42,482 nt of DNA from an uncultured Opitutaceae bacterium. GTDB taxonomy: Bacteria; Verrucomicrobiota; Verrucomicrobiia; Opitutales; Opitutaceae. This document shows, one piece after another, positions 35,598 to 42,482 of this stretch (the first letter of the stretch is position 1; each line of letters opens with the position of its first letter). A program made the position numbers and the translations under genes. Location: assembly GCA_903891325.1 (NCBI GenBank), contig CAITEC010000084.1:1-42482 (forward strand). The letters are read 5' to 3'. The notes below the pieces were generated by a model that made no database searches, was not told the DNA's origin, and worked only from the letters and a program-made list of their open reading frames with translations.

Positions 35598-36824
35598 ATG
35601 CGAGTCCCGCCCTACTCCCGGCACGCGATCGTTTTTCTCATGTCCCTCATGCCCATTCTTCCCACGGGCGCGGCGGGTGCGCCCGACGCCTCTCCCCTTC
35701 ATGCGGCGGCGCAAAAACTGGTCGATGCGCACCTGGTTTCCGGCGTGGTCGCGCTGGTCGGCTCCGGCGACAATGTGATCCAAGTCGAGACCGCCGGCTA
35801 TGCCGACATCGCGGCCCGCCGGCCGATGACGCCGGACTCGCTTTTCTGGATCGCCTCGATGTCCAAGGCTTTCACGGGCACCGCGGTGATGATGCTCGTC
35901 GACGAGGGCAAGATCAGGATCGACGACCCGGTGGCCAAGTATCTCCCCGAGTTCGGAGTGCAGATGCTCGTGGTCGAGCGGGATGCCGATCACGTGCTCC
36001 TCCGAAAGCCGCCCCACCCGATCACGATCCGGGACATTCTCACCCACACCAGCGGCCTGGGACACCGGACACCTCTGGAGGAGGAGCACATCGACCTTCT
36101 CTCGCTGCGGGAGAACGTGATGACCTACCCGCTGTTGCCCCTGACTTTTCCCGCAGGACAGCGCTATGATTACAGCAACGAGGGGATCAACACGGCCGGC
36201 AGGATCGTTGAGGTGGTGAGCGGCGTCCCGTTCGACGTGTTTCTGCGGGAGAGGATCCTCGGGCCGCTGGGGATGAAGGACACGACCTTCCACCCCGACG
36301 CCGGGCAAATTGCGCGCCTGGCCAAGTCCTATGGACCGGATCCGGGGCCCAGCGGGCTGGCCGAGCTGCCGATCGACCAGCTCAGCAGTCCGCTTGACAA
36401 CCCCTTGCGCGGCATCAGCCCGGCGGGCGGGCTCTTTTCGACCGCGGACGATATCTACCGTTTCTGCCGGATGATCTACCACGAAGGCAGTTACGGCGGC
36501 CGTCGCTATCTCTCCCGTTCGGCCGTCGACATGATGACCGCAACCCAGATTGGGCAGCTCCCGATGGACAACACCATGGACTACGGCTACGGCTTCGGCT
36601 GGCTGACCCGGCGGAAGGTGTCCCGCGCGAACGACCCGGTGAACCTGGGAAGCTTCGGGGCGGGCGGTGCGTACAACACGAACATGTGGATCAATCGCCC
36701 GAGGAACTTGATCACCGTGTGGCTCGTCCAGCAGGAGAACTATCCGGAGTCGAAGCGGAAGATCGTGCGAAACACGCTGATGAAGGCTGCCGTGGGCGCC
36801 TACGGCAAATCGCCCCCTATTTGA
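35598..36824 (+). CDS. Exported serine hydrolase (beta-lactamase/class C-like family)
   Basis: A 408-residue exported enzyme of the beta-lactamase/D-peptidase family. The start MRVPPYSRHAIVFLMSLMPI gives a signal peptide ending near GAAGAP. The catalytic SxxK motif is SMSK (Ser87, Lys90) in FWIASMSKAFTGTAVMML, and the YxN motif is YSN (192-194). ILTHTSGLG is conserved. The third box, usually KTG or HxG, seems to be replaced by GAGGAYNTNMW near residue 355, as in many esterase-type members. It may act on an ester, amide or D-peptide; resistance to beta-lactams should not be assumed. It lies 84 bases after the MbnP-MbnH fusion and overlaps the next convergent gene by 8 bases. Confidence 0.88.
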   Translation: MRVPPYSRHAIVFLMSLMPILPTGAAGAPDASPLHAAAQKLVDAHLVSGVVALVGSGDNVIQVETAGYADIAARRPMTPDSLFWIASMSKAFTGTAVMMLVDEGKIRIDDPVAKYLPEFGVQMLVVERDADHVLLRKPPHPITIRDILTHTSGLGHRTPLEEEHIDLLSLRENVMTYPLLPLTFPAGQRYDYSNEGINTAGRIVEVVSGVPFDVFLRERILGPLGMKDTTFHPDAGQIARLAKSYGPDPGPSGLAELPIDQLSSPLDNPLRGISPAGGLFSTADDIYRFCRMIYHEGSYGGRRYLSRSAVDMMTATQIGQLPMDNTMDYGYGFGWLTRRKVSRANDPVNLGSFGAGGAYNTNMWINRPRNLITVWLVQQENYPESKRKIVRNTLMKAAVGAYGKSPPI

Positions 36825-38607
36825 CCGGCGTGGCGGCCGCCGATATCCCTTCCAGCCGGCGGAGGGCGGCGGCGGCCGGGGTAAATTTCGGATCGAGGGT
36901 GAGCGCGCGCCGGAGGAGCTCGATCGGCTCGCGGGTTTCGCCCCGCTGCGCGAGGAACAGGGCGAGGTTGTAGCAGGTGATCGAATCGCCCTTGGAATCG
37001 AGAGCGAGGGCCAGCCTGAACTGCGCGACGGCCTGGTCCGCCCGACCGGAGCGCGCCAGGGCTACGCCGAGGTTGTCGCGGGCCGAGGTGTATTTCGGCT
37101 GGAAACGCAGGGCCTCCGTATTGTCGGCTATCGCCTCCGGGAGCCGCCCCTCCTCCAGCATGAGGCGGCCGTGCTCGAAGGACTGCTCGGGATAATGCTG
37201 CAGGCTCGCGCACAAATTAAACGCGATCGAAATTGCCAGGAGGCAGCCCCACCCGGTGCGCGTGATCCGGCGGGCGGCGGGCCTTTCGGCGAGGGCTGAC
37301 TCCAGCCCGAGGATCCCGAGCACGGCGAGAAGCACGAGGGGGGGAAGGAAGTCGACCTCGTAGCGGGAGCACGCCCCCCAGAAGAGGCAGAGCGTCAGGG
37401 CCGGCACGGCGAAGGCGAGCGCCGCGGCCCAGGTCAATCCACGGAGCCCTGGGCGGTCCGTGGGGAGAAGCGCGCGGATGCCCAGCGGAGCGGCGAGTGC
37501 CAGCAAGGTGACGGGGGTATTGACGAGGACGCCGAAGGGGCTCTCGATCGCGGCGTGGCCCCGGGGCATCGGCCCGGCCGAAATGTCGGCGACAAAGGGG
37601 AATCGTCCGGCCAGGTGGACCGGCTCGATGAAATTGACCCGCAGGTTGTAGAGCAGGTAGCGGAGGCTGAAGGTCGGCTCGGCGCCCCGGTAGCTGCCAA
37701 CCAGAAGCTGGTAATGCTGGCCGAATTCCAGCGGACTGCCGAATCGAAGCACGTTGTAGGCGAGCATTCCGGCGATAACCAGCGAGATGGGAATGACCGC
37801 CGCAGCCGCCAGGCGTTGCCTCCCCCCCGCGCCGGGCGAGAACGGTTGAAGCGCAAGCGGAACGGCGAGGATGACCGCGCCGAAGAGCAGTGAGGGCCGG
37901 GAGGCCACGGCCAGGCCGTAGACAAGGCTTGCTGCGGCGAGCCAGGCGCCGCGCCGCGCCGGCACGAGGATCGACAGGAGAATCGCCAGGATCGCGAGCA
38001 TGACCAGGGCGTGTGCGCAGCAGATCGGGATTTCGCAGACGCCCGGGCGTTGGAGGAGCACGGGAACCCCGTCGGCCAGGCCGAGCGCAAGGGCGCAGGC
38101 GGCGACGACGCCCGCGCCGGTGGCTGGAAAGAAACGCCGCCAGGTCATCAGCAGGATTCCCGTGGCGGCGAGGAATCCGATTGCGGCGAAGCCGATGGCG
38201 GCACCCTCGTTGCCGAGGAAATGCCCGGTCAGCGCCTTCCAGGGCCAATAGGCGAGCAGCACGGGCGTAGCCCCGAAGTAGAGATAGAATTTTCCCCGGT
38301 AGTAGCTCATGTCATGGAGCCTGTAGGGGTGGAAACGGTAGGGTCCGTTGGCGACCGGGTCATAGGGATCGGGAAGGCGCGCAAAACCGGCGGGAACCTC
38401 CTTGAGCAGGTTGAGATGGCCGGACTCGAATCCCTGGAGGAGCAGGTTGTAATTGGCATGCGCCGGATCGGGATCGGCCTCCAGGGTCCGCCCGACGAGG
38501 ACCGCGATGGAGGAGAGGATCGCGATCACGGCGGCGCAGGACGCAGCGATGAGCGCAAGCCTCAGGCCGCCGACGCGTCGCGAATTGTCGGTTTCTCCGG
38601 GAGTCAT
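36817..38607 (-). CDS. Polytopic membrane protein with C-terminal TPR repeats (GT-C-like)
   Basis: A 596-residue inner-membrane protein. After TM1 (about residues 17-38) comes a periplasmic loop with FHPYRLHDMSYYRGKFYLYF, then roughly nine more hydrophobic segments up to about residue 475. The C-terminal ~120 residues form three TPR units (GRLPEAIADNTEALRFQPKY, GRADQAVAQFRLALALD, GETREPIELLRRALTLDPKF). The membrane layout resembles lipid-linked-sugar glycosyltransferases of the GT-C fold, but I see no definite catalytic motif, so the function is open. The start MTPGETDNSRR is followed by a basic stretch before TM1. It is convergent with the serine hydrolase and divergent from the kdp operon by 169 bases. 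Confidence 0.7.
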   Translation of the reverse strand: MTPGETDNSRRVGGLRLALIAASCAAVIAILSSIAVLVGRTLEADPDPAHANYNLLLQGFESGHLNLLKEVPAGFARLPDPYDPVANGPYRFHPYRLHDMSYYRGKFYLYFGATPVLLAYWPWKALTGHFLGNEGAAIGFAAIGFLAATGILLMTWRRFFPATGAGVVAACALALGLADGVPVLLQRPGVCEIPICCAHALVMLAILAILLSILVPARRGAWLAAASLVYGLAVASRPSLLFGAVILAVPLALQPFSPGAGGRQRLAAAAVIPISLVIAGMLAYNVLRFGSPLEFGQHYQLLVGSYRGAEPTFSLRYLLYNLRVNFIEPVHLAGRFPFVADISAGPMPRGHAAIESPFGVLVNTPVTLLALAAPLGIRALLPTDRPGLRGLTWAAALAFAVPALTLCLFWGACSRYEVDFLPPLVLLAVLGILGLESALAERPAARRITRTGWGCLLAISIAFNLCASLQHYPEQSFEHGRLMLEEGRLPEAIADNTEALRFQPKYTSARDNLGVALARSGRADQAVAQFRLALALDSKGDSITCYNLALFLAQRGETREPIELLRRALTLDPKFTPAAAALRRLEGISAAATPVK

Positions 38608-38776
38608 GTTAAGCGGGATGGGGCGTGGGCCACTGCGCCGGAGTGGCGCTTGTTAACGCAAAAATTATGTCTTCGGTGCGAAATGGCGGCTAATTGGGCG
38701 CGGGTTTACGTATTATTGATGCTTTCGGGGGGGCAATTTATTTGGCCATTTCCGACGGGACGATAACGTGTCTCTC

Positions 38777-38863
38777 ATGCAAGACATCGCTTTCATCCTT
38801 CTCAGCGTCGGTTTTTTTGCCGTTTCCATAGCGTACATCCACTTTTGCAGGGGCATTCGCTGA
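38777..38863 (+). CDS. 28-residue single-span membrane protein at the head of the kdp operon
   Basis: MQDIAFILLSVGFFAVSIAY then IHFCRGIR: a start codon, one hydrophobic segment (residues 4-23) and a short basic tail, ending in TGA. It lies 31 bases before kdpF and keeps the pattern of tiny ORFs I recall upstream of kdpF in other phyla. The opening MQD is shared with KdpF. It may be a second small accessory peptide of the Kdp complex. The role is unknown, and coding status rests on composition and position. Confidence 0.55.
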   Translation: MQDIAFILLSVGFFAVSIAYIHFCRGIR

Positions 38864-38894
38864 TTTGCGGAGCAAGAACCCTGCAATCCCCCCC

Positions 38895-38978
38895 ATGCAA
38901 GACAACTTTGTAGCCCTCGTCGCGCTGGCCTGCCTCGTCTACCTGGTGATCGCCGTCCTCAAGCCGGAGAAATTCTGA
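38895..38978 (+). CDS. kdpF: Potassium-transporting ATPase small subunit KdpF
   Basis: A 27-residue hydrophobic peptide, MQDNFVALVALACLVYLVIA then VLKPEKF. One membrane span followed by a '-KPEKF' end is the KdpF signature. KdpF stabilises the KdpABC complex in the inner membrane. It sits 10 bases before kdpA on the same strand. It is too short for routine gene calling but well supported by motif and place. Confidence 0.85.
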   Translation: MQDNFVALVALACLVYLVIAVLKPEKF

Positions 38979-38988
38979 GGGCCGCACC

Positions 38989-40815
38989 ATGAACTCCATG
39001 AACGGCTGGCTCCAGTTTGCCCTGTACGTCGGGGCCCTGCTTCTCATCACGAAGCCCCTCGGGGTGTACCTGGTCCGCGTGCTCGATGCCCGCGGGCGCA
39101 CCTGGCTCGATCCCCTGCTCAAGCCGATCGAGCGCCTGACCTACCGGCTGTCGGGCATCAACCCGGAGCGGGAGCAGGATTGGGTCGGGTACACGGTCTC
39201 GATGCTCCTCTTCAGCCTCGCCGGCATGCTCTTCACCTACCTGGTGCTCCGGTTCCAGGACAGGATCCCGCTCCAGGGGCTCCTCAATCCCCAGAAGTTC
39301 CCCGGCCTGACGCCCCAGCTCGCCTTCAATACGGCGGCCAGCTTCACGACCAACACCAACTGGCAGAACTACGGCGGGGAATCGACCATGTCGTACTTCT
39401 CGCAGATGGCCGCCCTGGCGCTGCACAATTTCACCTCCGCGGCCGTGGGCATCGCCGTCGCCGCGGCCCTGGTCCGGGGCATCGCCCGGCAGAGCGCGAA
39501 GACGGTGGGCAATTTCTGGGTGGATACGGTCCGGGTCACCTACTACCTGCTGGCGCCGATCTGCCTGGTCCTTGCGCTGGCACTGGTCTCCCAGGGCATG
39601 ATCCAGAACTTCAAGCCGTACACCGTCGCGAAGACCCTGGAACCCTATGTAACCTCGGTCCAGAAGACCGATGACGCGGGCAAGCCGGTGAGCACGCCGG
39701 ACGGCAGGCCGGTCATGGTGGCCCAGACCGTGGACTCGCAGACGATTGTCCAGGGGCCGATGGCCTCGCAGGTCGCGATCAAGATGCTCGGCACAAATGG
39801 CGGCGGGTACACGAACGCAAACGCGGCCCACCCCTTTGAGAATCCCACCCCGCTCTCCAATTTCCTCCAGATGCTGGCGATCTTCGCCATTCCCAGCGCC
39901 CTGACCTACTATCTGGGCCGCAGTGTCGGCAACCAGCGCCACGGATGGGCGGTGTGGGCGGCGATGTTCATCATGTTCGTGGCGGGGGTCCTCGTCTCCT
40001 GGAAGTCGGAGGCCGCCGGAAACCCGATCCACCAGGCAATGGGCGTGGCGGCTGCGGACGGGAACATGGAGGGAAAGGAGGTCCGGTTCGGAATCTTCAA
40101 CTCGGCCCTCTTTGCGACGGTGACCACGGATGCCTCGTGCGGCGCGGTGAACGCGATGCACGACTCCTTCACCCCGCTGGGCGGGCTGGTGCCCCTCTTC
40201 AATATTGAGACCGGCGAGGTCATCTTCGGCGGAGTCGGCGCCGGCCTTTACGGCATGCTGATCTTTGTCGTGCTGGCCGTCTTCATCGCCGGCCTGATGG
40301 TCGGGCGAACCCCTGAGTACCTGGGCAAGAAAATAGAGTCCTATGACGTCAAGCTGGTGATGCTCGTCCTCATGGTCCTGTCGACCACGATCCTGGGCTT
40401 CACGGCCTGGGCGTGCGTCTCCGACTGGGGCCTCGCGGGGCTGGGCAACAGCGGGCCCCACGGATTCAGCGAAATCCTCTACGCCTTCAGCTCCTGCGTC
40501 GGGAACAACGGCAGCGCGTTCGGCGGCCTCACCGGGAACCCGGCCGACGGCAATCCGCACTGGAATACCACCCTGGCCCTGGCGATGCTCATCGGCCGCT
40601 TCCTTATGATTGTCCCGATCCTGGCGCTGGCGGGCAACCTGGCCGGCAAGCGGCTTATCCCGATTAGCGCGGGCACGTTCCGCGTCGAGGGACTCACCTT
40701 CGTGGTCCTGCTGATCGGCACGGTCCTTCTGGTCGGGGCCCTCACCTTCCTGCCCGCCCTCGCCCTCGGGCCGGTCATCGAGCACTTCCTCATGAACGCG
40801 GGGACCCTGTCTTAA
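38989..40815 (+). CDS. kdpA: Potassium-transporting ATPase subunit KdpA
   Basis: Potassium-translocating, channel-like subunit of the high-affinity KdpFABC pump; inner membrane, about ten spans, 608 residues (slightly longer than the ~560 of E. coli). The four selectivity-filter loops are visible: [35 protein letters not shown] and [11 protein letters not shown]. The start [14 protein letters not shown] is used; a second ATG lies three codons on. The gene is followed after one base by kdpB. Confidence 0.96.
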   Translation: MNSMNGWLQFALYVGALLLITKPLGVYLVRVLDARGRTWLDPLLKPIERLTYRLSGINPEREQDWVGYTVSMLLFSLAGMLFTYLVLRFQDRIPLQGLLNPQKFPGLTPQLAFNTAASFTTNTNWQNYGGESTMSYFSQMAALALHNFTSAAVGIAVAAALVRGIARQSAKTVGNFWVDTVRVTYYLLAPICLVLALALVSQGMIQNFKPYTVAKTLEPYVTSVQKTDDAGKPVSTPDGRPVMVAQTVDSQTIVQGPMASQVAIKMLGTNGGGYTNANAAHPFENPTPLSNFLQMLAIFAIPSALTYYLGRSVGNQRHGWAVWAAMFIMFVAGVLVSWKSEAAGNPIHQAMGVAAADGNMEGKEVRFGIFNSALFATVTTDASCGAVNAMHDSFTPLGGLVPLFNIETGEVIFGGVGAGLYGMLIFVVLAVFIAGLMVGRTPEYLGKKIESYDVKLVMLVLMVLSTTILGFTAWACVSDWGLAGLGNSGPHGFSEILYAFSSCVGNNGSAFGGLTGNPADGNPHWNTTLALAMLIGRFLMIVPILALAGNLAGKRLIPISAGTFRVEGLTFVVLLIGTVLLVGALTFLPALALGPVIEHFLMNAGTLS

Positions 40816-40816
40816 C

Positions 40817-42482
40817 ATGAGCACCAAAGCCGTATCCCTTTTCGACCGGGCTATCATGACCAAGGCGGTCGTCGATTCCCTCAGGAAGCTCGACCCGCGG
40901 CACCAGGTGTCGAACCCGGTCATGTTTGTCACGCTGGTCGGCTCCCTCCTCACCTTCTGGCAGGTGTTCGTGTCGAAGGAGCCCGTCGGCTACGTCCTGC
41001 AGGTGGCGCTCTGGCTTTTCTTCACGGTCGTCTTCGCCAATTTCGCCGAGGCGGTGGCGGAGGGTCGCGGCAAGGCGCAGGCCCGGGCGCTGCGCGCGTC
41101 GCGGAAGGCGCTCATGGCGCGACGCCGGCTCAAGGACGGGACCTTCGAGGAGGTCGACGCGTCGGTCCTCAGGAAGGACGACATTGTCTTTGTCCCGGCG
41201 GGCAGCGTGATTCCCGGCGATGGCGAGGTGATCGAGGGGGCCGCGTCGGTCGACGAGTCGGCCATCACCGGGGAGTCCGCCCCGGTTATCCGGGAGGCGG
41301 GCGGGGACCGCAGCGCGGTGACGGGCGGCACGGGCGTCCTTTCCGACCAGCTCACGATCCGGATCACGGCCAATCCGGGCGAGGGATTCCTCGACCACAT
41401 GATCAGCCTGGTGGAGGGCGCCTCGCGGCAGAAGACGCCCAATGAGATCGCGCTCACGATCCTGCTCTCCGCCCTCACCTTCATCTTTCTGCTGGTCATC
41501 ATCACCCTCAAGCCCTTCGGCGTCTACGCCGGGGTTGCATTCTCGCTCACCGCGCTGATCGCCCTCCTGGTCTGCCTGATCCCCACGACGATCGGCGGAC
41601 TCCTCAGTGCGATCGGGATTGCGGGAATGGACCGGCTCCTGCGACGCAACGTCCTGGCCATGAGCGGCCGGGCGGTGGAGGCGGCCGGCGACATCGACGT
41701 GCTGCTGCTCGACAAGACCGGGACGATCACCCTCGGGAACCGGATGGCCTCCGAGTTTGTGCCGGCGCCGGGTGTCTCGATTGAACGGCTCGCGGAGGCG
41801 GCCCAGCTTGCGTCCCTGGCCGACGAGACCCCGGAGGGTCGCTCGATCGTCGTGTTCGCCAAGGAGCGGTACAACCTCAGGGCGCGCGACCTCGAGCCGT
41901 CCCAGGCTTCATTTGTCGCCTTCACCGCCCAGACCCGGATGAGCGGGGTTGATATCGGCGCGACGGCCGATCACCCGGCCCGCTCGATCCGAAAGGGCGC
42001 CGCCGCCAGCGTGAAGGCGTGGGTGGAGTCCGGCGGGGGGTCGCATCCCGCGGCGGTAAGCGATGCCGTGGACCGGATCGCGCGCCAGGGCGGAACCCCC
42101 CTCGTGGTCGCCGAGGCGCGCGAAGTCCTGGGCGTCATCCACCTCAAGGACGTCGTCAAGGGCGGCATCAAGGAGCGCTTCGCGCAGCTTCGGGCCATGG
42201 GCATCCGGACCGTCATGATCACCGGCGACAATGCGCTGACGGCCGCCGCGATAGCGGCGGAGGCCGGCGTGGACGATTTTCTCGCCCAGGCCACCCCGGA
42301 GATGAAGCTCGCCCGGATCAGGGACGAGCAGGCCGGGGGACACCTCGTGGCCATGACCGGCGACGGCACCAACGACGCTCCCGCCCTGGCGCAGGCCGAT
42401 GTCGGGGTGGCCATGAACACGGGGACGCAGGCCGCCAAGGAGGCCGGCAACATGGTCGACCTGGACTCCAACCCGACGAAGC
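40817..42482 (+). CDS. kdpB: Potassium-transporting ATPase ATP-binding subunit KdpB (3' end outside window)
   Basis: P-type ATPase that powers Kdp potassium uptake. The first 555 codons are present; the window ends inside the gene (E. coli KdpB is ~680 residues). The start ATG at 40817 lies one base after the kdpA stop. Visible motifs are the actuator TGES (151-154), whose Ser corresponds to the inhibitory phosphorylation site of E. coli Kdp[18 protein letters not shown] in the membrane core, the phosphorylated Asp299 in DKTGT, and [20 protein letters not shown] (from 514). kdpC and a kdpDE sensor pair may follow outside the window. Confidence 0.96.
   Translation, partial: MSTKAVSLFDRAIMTKAVVDSLRKLDPRHQVSNPVMFVTLVGSLLTFWQVFVSKEPVGYVLQVALWLFFTVVFANFAEAVAEGRGKAQARALRASRKALMARRRLKDGTFEEVDASVLRKDDIVFVPAGSVIPGDGEVIEGAASVDESAITGESAPVIREAGGDRSAVTGGTGVLSDQLTIRITANPGEGFLDHMISLVEGASRQKTPNEIALTILLSALTFIFLLVIITLKPFGVYAGVAFSLTALIALLVCLIPTTIGGLLSAIGIAGMDRLLRRNVLAMSGRAVEAAGDIDVLLLDKTGTITLGNRMASEFVPAPGVSIERLAEAAQLASLADETPEGRSIVVFAKERYNLRARDLEPSQASFVAFTAQTRMSGVDIGATADHPARSIRKGAAASVKAWVESGGGSHPAAVSDAVDRIARQGGTPLVVAEAREVLGVIHLKDVVKGGIKERFAQLRAMGIRTVMITGDNALTAAAIAAEAGVDDFLAQATPEMKLARIRDEQAGGHLVAMTGDGTNDAPALAQADVGVAMNTGTQAAKEAGNMVDLDSNPTK

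Noticed and set aside
38608-38776. Possible riboswitch or regulatory leader before kdp
   Set aside because: The 169-base gap is A/T-richer than its surroundings, but I found no c-di-AMP riboswitch motif, clear promoter or KdpE-type repeat.

Overview
The window is high-GC, gene-dense bacterial chromosomal DNA. It most resembles a member of the Verrucomicrobiota, probably near the Opitutaceae. This rests on the C-terminal 'LVN-SAR ... IRGVGPTL' repeats of the YHYH-domain protein, a tandem ribbon-helix-helix regulator, a membrane protein with C-terminal TPRs, and dispersed palindromic elements. The placement is inference, because no rRNA or other marker gene is present.

Layout. (1) 1-8932, minus strand: an MdtABC-type RND efflux operon (adaptor, two paralogous pumps, outer-membrane channel) with overlapping genes. 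(2) 9109-12728: class I fructose-bisphosphate aldolase (+), convergent with an aminotransferase and NADP-isocitrate dehydrogenase pair (-). (3) 12819-21387: mostly minus-strand housekeeping genes (Lrp regulator, aminotransferase, Der GTPase, Fmt, a LysM protein, ParB, SecG, a LolA-like protein, an RHH regulator), with one plus-strand methyltransferase. This block also holds two copies of a ~110-bp inverted-repeat element and a strongly folded ~160-nt region between fmt and the LysM gene that looks like a 6S-type small RNA. (4) 21512-21767: remnant of a secreted alpha/beta-hydrolase gene, just before ffh (SRP54). (5) 23186-30502, minus: a second, AcrB/MexF-like RND operon with a CpxA-like histidine kinase at its head. 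(6) 30647-36824: a YHYH-domain secreted protein (+), a CpxR-like response regulator (-), a single-chain MbnP-MbnH-like fusion (+; a copper-protein domain joined to a diheme MauG/cytochrome c peroxidase-like domain) and a serine hydrolase (+). (7) 36817-38607: a polytopic membrane protein with TPRs (-). (8) 38777 to the end: the kdp potassium-pump operon with two tiny membrane ORFs (one is kdpF), kdpA and a kdpB cut by the window edge.

How the genes may work together. The kinase at 29024-30502 and regulator at 32994-33737 look like one two-component system split by the oppositely oriented YHYH gene. A direct repeat of the kind bound by OmpR-family regulators lies between the kinase and YHYH genes. 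With the adjacent MbnP-MbnH fusion and the second RND pump, this suggests an envelope-stress or metal (possibly copper) response locus. The fusion protein and its setting are the most interesting part of the window; the copper link is inference.
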